NCBI RefSeq assembly: GCF_027579695.1
Contig: NC_083577.1
Span: 37,113,198-37,177,197 of the forward strand
Length of the DNA stretch: 64,000 bases
Source: Neoarius graeffei
Taxonomy: Eukaryota; Chordata; Actinopteri; Siluriformes; Ariidae
Reading direction: 5' to 3'
In this document: piece by piece, positions 55,421-64,000 of the stretch
Numbering within the stretch: the stretch's first letter is position 1
How the letters are laid out: each line of letters opens with the position of its first letter
The notes under the pieces: model-generated
What the model was told of the DNA's origin: nothing
Database searches by the model: none
What the model saw: the letters and a program-made list of their open reading frames with translations, nothing else
Program-made: the position numbers and the translations under genes

Positions 55421-56017
55421 TATTGAGATAGGGTGACCAGATTTCCCTAGTCTGAAACCGGGACACTTTTGCGCGCGACCATGCTCGTGCACGCAGACCT
55501 TTTTTTTACGTAAACGTGACACTCAGAGAGGTGCTCTTATCATTTTGTTGAAGCTCACATTTATCAACATCTCACATGAAATAAAACAAACAGGCATTTT
55601 GTTATCTAGTAGCATAGTGGTATACAGATCAGTTAAATTATGGTCAGACAACAGATTTTGTAATGGCTGAGAATAGGCCAGGCTATGTCCATAGGCCAAA
55701 TTTAAACTGATTTATTTCACCTGTTTGTGAGAACACCAAGAAGAATGCATATGCACATGTAGGCTATATCTCTAAAATTGTATGCACTATAGCATGAACT
55801 TAAAAAGTAGATATGTGACCTCAACATAGCCTAGGTCAGAATCAACCTTACTAACCATTCCCCACAACTGAATGAATAAAGCAAGAAGATGTGTACAAAA
55901 GTGAACACTTTAATGGAAGGTGCAACAAGCTGTTCAATATGGCCAAACTTTCAGAATGGTATGTTAAACAGAAACAAAAAAGAGACAAGTGATTTGAGAA
56001 TATATACTACGGAAGCC

Positions 56018-56659
56018 GAGAGAGGCCCTTCATATAATCCTTTTTTTTATTCACCTTGTTGTCCCGAGATAACGACATAATTAATTCAGGATCTCGAGAA
56101 AACAACACAACTAATTCGAGATCTCGAGAAAACAAAACCGTTATTCCCGAGATCTTGAGAAAACAAAACAATTATTTCATGATCTCAAGTAAACAGCTGA
56201 GAAATGGTTCATTCAGGTGCGCCAAGAGACTTGTGATATGCTGACTTTGGGGCTATTTCTCATTCTGTATAGACGCAACTTTGGTCATTAGAATGTCTGG
56301 AATAATCGATCACCTAATAAGGCAATATTTTGATCAGGGGTTGACACAGGGAGAGATTGCATTGAGTCTTTTAATAAGGGATAATTTCAAAATTAGTCTG
56401 CGGCACCTCCGCAGAAGACTGGCCCGGCTTCATCTCTACCAACGGAGATACAGTGATCCAGCTGGGATCATGAAATAATCGTTTTGTTTTCTTGAGATCA
56501 CGGAATAATTGTTTTGTTTCCTCGAGATCTCGAAATAACGGTTTTATTTTCTCGAGATCTCGAATTAGTTGTGTTGTTTCCTCGAGATCCTGAATTAATT
56601 ATGTCATTATCTCGGGATAACAAGGTGAATAAAAAAAGATTATATGAAGGGCCTCTCTC
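56018..56659. mobile_element. nested inverted-repeat element with CTCGAGATCTCG subrepeats
   Basis: TIRs of about 180 bp start GAGAGAGGCCCTTCATATAA on both ends. Each TIR holds four to five about 30-bp subrepeats built on CTCGAGATCTCGAA-TAA-TTGTTTTGTTT. No clear target duplication was seen. It truncates the hAT reading frame. Confidence 0.85.
56293..56478 (+). pseudogene. N-terminal fragment of an integrase-like transposase
   Basis: MSGIIDHLIRQYFDQGLTQG, EIALSLLIRDNFKISLRHLR and RRLARLHLYQRRYSDPA have the look of a helix-turn-helix start as found in fish and invertebrate proteins with an integrase core (IS3EU/Ginger-like). The frame runs into the right TIR and stops, so the catalytic part is gone. 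Family assignment from memory, unverified. Confidence 0.5.
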
Positions 56660-56864
56660 AGCAGTAAAGGAGGAGAGGGGCGACAGCCCGAGGAAAGCCC
56701 CCACAGGAGCGCACAGCATTTGCAGCATAGGCTACCCAACTCAGTACAAGAACAAAGCACTTACAGTGTGTGCAGTAGGCTTCGTGCGCATTGTTCTGCA
56801 CCTCTCGGAGGAAGGGGTAGGTGCCCTGTAAATCTTTGGAAAAGGTACATTTTCTTTTCGGCAT
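56658..56864 (-). pseudogene. hAT transposase N-terminal (BED-like) fragment
   Basis: Starts MPKRKCTFSKDLQGTYPFLR, followed by YCTHCKC, resembling the start and the CxxC of a BED-type zinc finger of hAT-like proteins. After about 45 residues it becomes unrelated and stops at the boundary of the nested element. Confidence 0.6.
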
Positions 56865-57260
56865 AATTGCTGCGGCATTACTGCTGCTAGCTGCTCGACA
56901 AAGAACATTCACGCCAGTTAATGTTTATTTTATTGTTGCATGGCAACCCGTTCTGTTGTCTGGAATAATGTGGCTAAAGAAACACCCATACCACAGGGCC
57001 AGGGGGCAGTAACCAGGAAAGTTTGTGATTCCTGTCCATTCATCAAAATAGTAAATGCAGACATTTCTCCGCTGATGATTCCCACGCTGCTCAGTCGCAA
57101 ACATCGCGAGTGGCGAAAACTGGGACATATCCGTGTCCCGACAGAGTTTTGTCGGGACTCGGGACACACAACCCCAAATCGGGACTGTCCCGGTAAAACC
57201 GGGACGTCTGGTCACCCTATATTGAGAGCAAGTAGCACAGGCTAATGACCGAGAAACTAA

Positions 57261-58215
57261 GGCCCTGTCCACACGGCAACGGATTCAGGTGAATCTGATA
57301 AAATTGTTTATCGTTTCGGACTGGCGTCCACACGGCACCGGCGTTTTGGGTGCCCCAAAACGAAATCTTTTGAGAACGGGTTCCAGAGTGGAAAAATCTG
57401 GCAACGGCGCTGTTACGAAGTCGTCTGGATGAGTAGAAGGGATTTGTTTACGATGACGTCACAACCACATGACTGTCAGTGCTTCACGCTGGGTAGAAGT
57501 GTAACGAACTCGATGCGAGTTGTCAACAAATCCTATAACTTGGTTCATGAAACGCGCTTACAAAATATTTTCACTGTGAATATTTATTGTGTAATGGTGC
57601 AAAGTGAGAGAGAGAGAGAGAGAGAGTGAGAGAATAGCCCTTAGGGCAGAGTCTTCCAAACACTGCGGAAGTACTGAGTATAACCAAACTGCGCACCGCC
57701 CGTGCGCTTTCCAAAAACAAAAACAATCCAGCCAGCAAAAATAGGGAAAAAAAAGGAGCGATCTCACCTCTTCAGATGTTGGTTTAAGTCCGACAATACA
57801 TTCCTCAAAAAGGGCGTAGAAGAACAAAGTAATCCATCAACGTGTAGCATTCAATTTATTCCGGACCATTAAAGAATTCTGGAGGATCTCAGAATGTTGG
57901 CGTACCGGCTTCCATCTACCCCCATTCATTCCTCTTTCTGCGTCTTTCATTTTACGCTACTGATTAATAATCAAAACTTTATGTGGCTAATGCTACAGAA
58001 GAAGGGGTTTATGCGCATGCATCTACTTCTTCTATTGTTCTGGTGTCTCCGATGGGACCGTCTTACAGCGCACGTAGAGGTGTGGCATGTGTATTGCATC
58101 GTTTTCAGCAAGCGTTGCGTTGCCATATGTACCTGATATTTTACTGATCTGTTGCCCATGTGGACGCGATATTTAAAAAAAAAAATCTCGTTGCCGTTGT
58201 CGTGTGGATGTAGCC
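57261..58215 (+). mobile_element. Harbinger-like MITE (copy 1 of a mirror pair)
   Basis: Ends GGCCCTGTCCACACGGCAAC and (inverted) GGCTACATCCACACGACAAC, with TAA on each side (57258-57260, 58216-58218). 955 bp, no transposase. Contains a (GA)n run at 57606-57627. A 3-bp TWA duplication fits PIF/Harbinger. Confidence 0.88.
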
Positions 58216-58218
58216 TAA

Positions 58219-58980
58219 GATTTCTGTTTCCAGACTCTTCTTCCACACACATTTGCTACAGTATTTTTCACCCAGACTTAAGTATTCATTTCCCGATGTA
58301 ATTTACTTAGTTACTTTTAAAATCAACATTGACAGCTACACAAAACAGAGCTACCTGGCACCCTGCCGCTAATCCCTTGCAAAATCCTTTGCCCTGTTAC
58401 TTTTTTGGTGTGTCTGGCTAAGTTTTGGCTGAGCTCAAGTCCCAAGTCTAATAGTAAAGGTTCACCACTGGTACTAACGTTATCACTATTAGCATATTTG
58501 CTACTTCTATCTACATAACAGTGACTGGTAGATATCTGTGCTTTCTTCTTTCCTTGCAAGCATCCTGATAATAGAAGCCCATTAGATGAAAGGAATTCCC
58601 ATTAAAACACACCACAATCAGAGACCACCAGATTTTATTGGACCTTTGAATGTATCTACATTAAACAAACACCTCTAGAATAAGATTACCTGTTAAACCA
58701 TAAATTGTGATATCAACCCATGCAGAAACATAACCTCTACATACCAGAACAAATCTAAAACTGTAATGGTTTTCAGTCCGAGCTGGTTCTAGGTCTAGTC
58801 AAGCCAAATAGATAAATACTTGTGCTTAGGTGGATTAAATAAAGCACTGTTAACAGTCCTGGTAATTCTGTAGTGAATGCCTCTTACTTTTGACTTTCAT
58901 TCACAGTGATCACTGGTTATGACCATTTTATGTTATTATTGTCAAGTGGAAAGACCCTCCTTGGTGGTGCAGACAAAATG
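58219..58980. other. spacer between mirror-image MITEs, no gene seen
   Basis: About 760 bp of AT-rich sequence unrelated to the arms. Confidence 0.5.
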
Positions 58981-58983
58981 TCA

Positions 58984-59958
58984 GGCTACATTCACACGAC
59001 AACGGCAACGAGATGTTATTAAAAAAATATCACGTCCACATGGGCAACGGATCAGTAAAATATCAGATACATATGGCAACGCAACGCTTGCTGAAAACGA
59101 TGCAATACACATGCCACACCTCTAGGGGCGCTGTAAGACGGTCCCTTCGGAGACACCAGAACAATAGACATAAGGACGCATGCGCATAAACTATTATGCG
59201 CGAGACTTCATATTAGCCACAAAGTCAGAAAAATCTGTTCGTAAAATTACATTATAATGACCAAATACAATGAAAAGTATTTTTCCAGTCTCACCTGTGA
59301 AAGGTAACCCCATGTGATCTCGTTTGGACGGCAACCCTGTTGGTACAGTTAAACGCAACACATGAATGAGGCATCTTTATTCTCCGCTTTGACCCATCCA
59401 ATATGGCGGCAAGGATGACGTATGATTCTACGCGGAAGGCGGCATCTTTAATGGTCCGGAATAAATTGAATGCTACACGTTGATGGATTACTTTGTTCTT
59501 CTACGCCCTTTTTGAGGAATGTATTGTCGGACTTAAACCAACATCTGAAGAGGTGAGATCGCTCCTTTTTTTCCCTATTTTTTCTGGCGGGATTGACTCT
59601 CACTCTCTCTCTCTCTGTCTCACTTTGCACCATTACACAATAAATATTCACAGTGAAAATATTTTGTAAGCGCGTTTCATGAACCAAGTTATAGGATTTG
59701 TTGACAACTCGCATGGAGTTTGTTACACTTCTACCCGGCGTGAAGCACATGTGGTTGTGACGTCATCGTAAACAAATCCGTTCTACTCATCCAGACGACT
59801 TCGCAACGGCGCCGTTGCCAGATCTTTCCACTCTGGAACCCGTTCTCAAAAGATTTCATTTTGGGGCACCCAAAACGCCGGTGCCGTGTGGACGCCAGGC
59901 CGAAACGATAAACAATTTTATCGGATTCACCTGAATCTACTGCTGTGTGGACAGGGCC
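58984..59958 (-). mobile_element. Harbinger-like MITE (copy 2 of a mirror pair)
   Basis: Inverted copy of 57261-58215 with its own 3-bp flank TCA (58981-58983, 59959-59961). 975 bp. Similarity extends over essentially the whole length, e.g. AATTTATTCCGGACCATTAA at about 57853 and its complement at about 59450. Confidence 0.88.
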
Positions 59959-59961
59959 TCA

Positions 59962-61140
59962 GTGACCTAAAACTATTTCAGACAGGCCAACAGTTAAAGT
60001 TAGAACCCCCTACTGTGATGTCAGACCACAGCTTTGTGTAACCATGAGTTAGATGAGTGGAGATTTCCATGAATTTTAGAACGTAAATGATGCATTAACC
60101 ACAAATTTGTGATATTAGCTTTCATTTAACACACAGTTTGAGAGAGAAGATTAGTGTTTTTTGTGAAGTGCTGAGTAGGTGGAAGATTCTGCTTCGATAC
60201 ATGCCAGTGGTGTATGAAAGAACAGGCAGAGACAGTGAAAGACGGAGACAGGGTGGAGGGCCTTCTGAAAGAATGTGTCTTTCTGGCTTTCCAGGTAGGA
60301 ATTTCAACTGCCCATTTCCCTAAATTTATTCATTTACTCAACCGATCATTTGTATCCAAGACGCACACTCATCCTCGATGTTAATGCCCATCCCAGTAGA
60401 CAGAACTCTCCCTGAAACCAGTTATGAGTACAAAGAAAGTTATTGAACTCCAGTGCAATATTCATTAAACATTGGTACAAACAAAATTTATATAATTGGA
60501 TGTCATGAATAAATAAAAAATGGTAGTCAAAATGCTTTTACAGAGCAGGAATGATGTCCAGCAGGAGACAGGACCCTCCCCCAAAAATGCACACACACTT
60601 CCCACACTGCCTTGCGCACATGCACATTCTTGCACACTCACACACACCAAACTCAATTAGCCATGAGTGCGTTTACCTACCAAACACATTTGCTTCAGCA
60701 TCTGTTTCTTTGTTTGAGCATAAGGTAGAGAAATAGAGGGTTGGACAAGAAAGAGAGGAAGGAATGAGAAAATGGCCAAAAGTGTTTATTTTCCAAATGT
60801 CCGTTATCCATTTGGTTCGGGGAGAAGGACAAATGAAAAAAAAAAAGGGTTCTAGAAAAAAAATTGTCAATCCATTTTATTATTAAGAGTAGAAGTAAGT
60901 GTTCTCTAGCTTCCAGCAGTTTCAGGGGAGTAAAAGCACAAACATAAGAAATTAATATATATTCCAGATAAGAACTTGCACTCTTTTATACCACAGTGCT
61001 GTTGAATTCTTGAATCTGATTGGCCATAACATAAGCATTATCAGGAACTTGTCTTGTGGAAGTTCCGCAACAGTAAATGTAACTTTAAATGGTTAAACAT
61101 TTATGTGGAATGCATTAATACATTTTTGGCTAATAATAAT
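59962..61140. other. no gene seen
   Basis: AT-rich. ORFs of 60-65 codons occur on both strands without splice or codon support. Confidence 0.4.
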
Positions 61141-61205
61141 AATTTCAATTTATGTAGTGCCTTTCTCACACCCAAGGTCGCTTTACAATTTGGGAAAGGG
61201 TGGGG
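61141..61205 (+). mobile_element. retroposon-like fragment
   Basis: TTTATGTAGTGCCTTTCTCA, CCCAAGGTCGCTTTACAATT: a motif frequent in fish LINE-derived repeats. Only about 60 bp is recognisable. Confidence 0.45.
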
Positions 61206-61295
61206 AAATAAAGAGAATCCACCAAAAGAGGGTCAGAATGTAATTCCAATGGCGTAGCTACCCACAGTCCCACCAAAATGTGTACGAAGATAAAT

Positions 61296-61510
61296 CCCAC
61301 ACCGCCTGCACAGCTGCTGCGCCGCCGCCGGGCAACATCGCTCGGAACACCGCGCCATGAATCCACAAAGCGAGCACAGAAGCACCACCACACAGAGCGC
61401 CGGTATGTCCCAAACCACCTGCACAGCCACCACGATGCCACCAGGCAACATCACCCGGAACACCGCACCAAGCACAGAAGAACCGCAGCACAGAGTGCTG
61501 GACAACCCCG
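61296..61510. repeat. two-unit GC-rich minisatellite (about 105-bp units)
   Basis: Unit 1 (CCGCCTGCACAGC, GGGCAACATCGCTCGGAACA, CACAGAGCGCCGG) is repeated as unit 2 (CCACCTGCACAGC, GGCAACATCACCCGGAACAC, CACAGAGTGCTGG). It keeps overlapping reading frames open on both strands, which are therefore not evidence of a gene. Confidence 0.75.
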
Positions 61511-61959
61511 ATGTTAAAAAAGCAATGAGCTCACTGCCGTCCATGGCAAGGAGTACAGGCACCACCCACGGCGGATCAAGGCCTGAAGGGAACTGACACC
61601 CAAAACTGGGTCCAGAGCGACGCCACAACTGGTAGACAAAACATTCAAACAAAAAAAAACAAACATCAAACTATACAAACACAAAAAGAAAAACAAAGGG
61701 AGAAAAAAAAGAGAAGCGGCAGCCAAAGTGTGCACAGCGTACTCTCAACTGGAAATGGAAATGGTTATAAAATGGAACTAAGTGGTATAAAACACTTTGG
61801 GACATGCTGTTATACAAAAATAGCTTTGGAGTGGTAACAGTAATTCTGTTTTATGTTCAGTTAGATCACGCCACTCAGTCAGTGATTATTAGCTCATCCA
61901 GCCGACAGGAGATGAGTTTATGCCATCATGTGTTGTCCGTCATCCATCCATCGTCATCC

Positions 61960-63190
61960 ACATTTCACGAAAATAGTTTCTTCTCTCTCAATTCTTCACC
62001 GAGTTTTATTCTTTTTGTCAGGAAGGTAGGTCTACCTGGAGTGCATATAGCTTCTACACATATTTGCGTAATTGCAATTAATAATGCAGATATGGAGTAA
62101 TTAAGCCCTAATGAGCAGTTTCCACACAAATCGCTTCTTCTCCCTCAGTTCTTCACCAATTTTGATTCTTTTTGGCATGAAGGTAGGGGTACCTAGGGTG
62201 CATATAACCTGGGTGCGATTTGCTGGGGGGGATGGTGGGGATCATCCCCCCCTCTGGTTTTTATCTCTGCTGAAAAAAATCCTCGGGGACAACCCCGTCA
62301 ATAAAACAAACAAACCAAAAAAAAAGTTGACATGACAGGCATGTTGTGACACAGTTTTCTATGGTCTACATTGCACTCACTTTCAAAATGACCCGAAGTG
62401 GCAGCTTTGATGTTCACGAACGTCCCCAGCAAATAGATACATTGTAGATAATAACAATATCTTTGCGTTCTATGCAGGGATGCAAACAGCGCGCCTTTTG
62501 GCGGATGCCGCCTTTTTCACGGCCGATTTTTTTTTTTTTAGGGGGGACGTTGGAGTGTCTGATTATAATTTCAAAGTAAATTCTGTATTAAAATTACTAA
62601 ATAAGCAAATCTGTTACAGTCCATGAAACAGGAAGTATAAGGATGAGAAAAAAACAGTTTAAATCGGAAAGCTGCGCACAATGTGAACTGCGCCATCAGA
62701 GCAAACTGTTCATTTAGTATTCATGTATTTTAGTGATTTTCGAGTCACTGTCCATTTAATCTGGAGGGAGAGAAACATCACAGCAACGCGACAAGCAATG
62801 CGAACTTTGTTGTGTTAGTGTTCGTGTATTTAGTCAGAGAGATAGGAAGATGAATTTACTATCTCTGGTTTAGTGTTCGTTTTCATTTAGTGTTATTCAT
62901 TTGATATCATCGGATGTTATTGAGCTGTTAGCCTATTGTTACCTTAATTTTGTGACGTTTCATGATTAAAAAAAAAAACATCCCCCCTTCTGGTTTTTTG
63001 ACAAATCGCACCCTGCATATAACTTCTACCCAGATTTGCTTAATTACAATTATTAATAAAGTTATGGACTAATTAAGCCTTAATGAGCAGTTCAACAAAA
63101 TTGACTTCTCAGTCAATTCCTCACTGTTCTGGATTCTTTCTGTCAAATAGGTTGGTATTCCTAGGGTGTACATAGCTTGTATATAGTGTA
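61960..63190. repeat. three diverged tandem units of about 155 bp
   Basis: Units begin at about 61960, 62119 and 63091. Each contains CTTCACC..TTTTGATTCTTTTTG, GGTAGG..TACCTAGGGTGCATA and TAATTAAGCC(C/T)TAATGAGCAG. Unit 2 is split by a hAT element at 62209-63015; unit 3 is partial. Confidence 0.8.
62209..63015. mobile_element. small non-autonomous hAT element, 807 bp, 8-bp TSD
   Basis: TIRs CTGGGTGCGATTTG and inverse (CAAATCGCACCCTG). Perfect 8-bp duplication CATATAAC (62201-62208, 63016-63023). A CCCCCC..CTCTGGTTTTT subterminal motif is present at both ends. No ORF. Confidence 0.9.
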
Positions 63191-64000
63191 CGTATATAGA
63201 TTGCAACATTTATTGTGCAAGGTGGCCCGCTTTAGATCGTTCCTTCTGGGCTAGATGGGGCCGGAGTGAGCTACACCGTCATTGAAGGTCTCATTTTCAT
63301 GACTGTACATTATGTTTTAGTCCTTACATGTAAAAAGGTTCTTTAAGGGTTGCATGGATATTAAAAGTTATTAGCTGCTAAATAATTCTTCTGTATTTAT
63401 AACCTTTTCCCTGATTGGGAAATACTCTGGCATAGGGTTCTACATAGTACATTACAGACAGACAACCAACTTTCTAAGAGTGGATATTCGAGATTACATT
63501 GTCTGGCTTTGCTTAGCAGCTGTACATCAGTTTTATTCCATTTTATAATGCTGTGCACCCATGTGCACTGCTAACGTAGGTGGCTGATATCCATAGGTCA
63601 ACATTTGAACAGTTTATGGTTGGTTATGTTAAACTGGCCAGGGTTAGTTTGGTTGCCGGGGTGCAGGGGTTCAGGGACTACATGCTCAATAGTGGCTGTA
63701 AAGTTCTGCAGAGGCCCATTTTCCCACAGCTGTAGCTCTGCTCTCCTAAACAGCAGCCTGGGAACACACTCGGCACACAATCTGCTAACCGTCCATCACC
63801 ATGGGAACCTGTCCTGGGACAGTGAGTGACCTCCATTAGACTGCAGTCCTCACACTATCTTAGACCTCAAATCTTTAACCCTCTAACTATTTACAGATGT
63901 ATTCGTACCTGTGCACATACTCATGCACTGGTTTTATGCAAGTTGGACATTTTTCTGAATGCCATTGAAACATTTATATAAAGTAATTTCTCTTATTTCA
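63191..64000. other. no gene established
   Basis: Mixed sequence. Overlapping frames at about 63600-63830 are open on both strands and slightly GC-richer (minus-strand ELQLWENGPLQNF...), but without splice support or a recognised family. Confidence 0.35.

Larger units (their letters stand above)
55429..57219 (-). mobile_element. hAT transposon, non-autonomous, with 8-bp TSD
   Basis: TIRs TAGGGTGACCAGATTTCCC and inverse (CTGGTCACCCTA). Perfect 8-bp target duplication TATTGAGA (55421-55428, 57220-57227). TIR plus 8-bp TSD identify hAT. Only an N-terminal transposase fragment remains, and a second element (56018-56659) sits inside. Confidence 0.92.

Noticed and set aside
57261-59958. A single 2.7-kb transposon with 0.96-kb TIRs
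   Set aside because: Each arm has its own inverted ends and its own 3-bp flanking duplication (TAA versus TCA), so two separate insertions fit better.
61166-61652. ORFs of 77-139 codons on both strands
   Set aside because: They come from a GC-rich two-unit minisatellite; frames are open on both strands and repeat with the unit.
63598-63829. Possible exon near the right edge
   Set aside because: Frames are open on both strands, but there is no acceptor/donor pair and no recognised domain.

Overview
This is a vertebrate, almost certainly teleost, nuclear window. The host genes are spliced and widely separated. The rest is dominated by fish-type repeats: Tc1-like transposons, tRNA-derived SINEs with the GGCGGCACGGTGGTGTAGTGG head, an L2-type LINE, a Rex3-like LINE tail, a sushi-like Ty3/Gypsy element, hAT and Harbinger-like MITEs, and long CA/GT and tetranucleotide runs. 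The SINE type (Mermaid/V-SINE-like) together with the Tc1 load fits an otophysan such as a catfish, but that is inference.

Two host genes can be reconstructed, both on the minus strand. jagn1 (Jagunal homologue, an ER four-pass protein) is complete as two coding exons at 7113-7025 and 6121-5659, giving 183 aa, the human JAGN1 length. A candidate noncoding first exon and promoter (NRF1-like and CCAAT motifs, perfect splice donor) lies near 9.86-10.03 kb. If that is right, a Tc1 element carrying a nested SINE sits inside its 5' UTR intron. col8a1 (collagen VIII alpha-1) has its two coding exons at 30687-30462 and 30349-28422 (717 aa). A possible noncoding 5' exon lies near 54.6 kb, which would make most of 31-54 kb intronic.

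Layout: 0-5 kb, old repeat, Tc1 and a SINE tandem; 5-10 kb, jagn1; 10-15.5 kb, a stack of nested elements (SINE with a TTAA-targeting MITE; Harbinger-like MITE holding a 1.65 kb palindromic element that carries a Crypton-like recombinase fragment); 16-17.6 kb, a Tc1 with one nonsense codon; 17.75-22.54 kb, a very young Ty3/Gypsy chromovirus-type retrotransposon; 24-27 kb, Tc1 and SINE; 28-31 kb, col8a1; 31-37.4 kb, MITEs and an old Tc1 split by other insertions; 37.5-41 kb, a nearly full-length L2-type LINE; 41-55 kb, microsatellites, SINEs and two more Tc1 copies (one with an uninterrupted transposase ORF but a changed catalytic Asp); 55.4-60 kb, a hAT element with a nested inverted-repeat element, then two mirror-image Harbinger-like MITEs; 61-63 kb, minisatellites and a small hAT inside a tandem repeat.

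The most interesting locus is the Ty3/Gypsy element. Its two 480-bp LTRs read as identical. An 11-nt stretch at the predicted transcript start is perfectly complementary to the primer-binding site (Tf1/sushi-style self-priming). It has an in-frame G GGA AAA slippery site, a full Pol with chromodomain, a tRNA-like A/B-box module in the LTR, and a Gag that seems to have lost its capsid core. Second is the palindrome-in-a-MITE with a tyrosine-recombinase fragment at 12.1-13.8 kb. Sequence comparisons were made by eye; no alignments or database searches were run.
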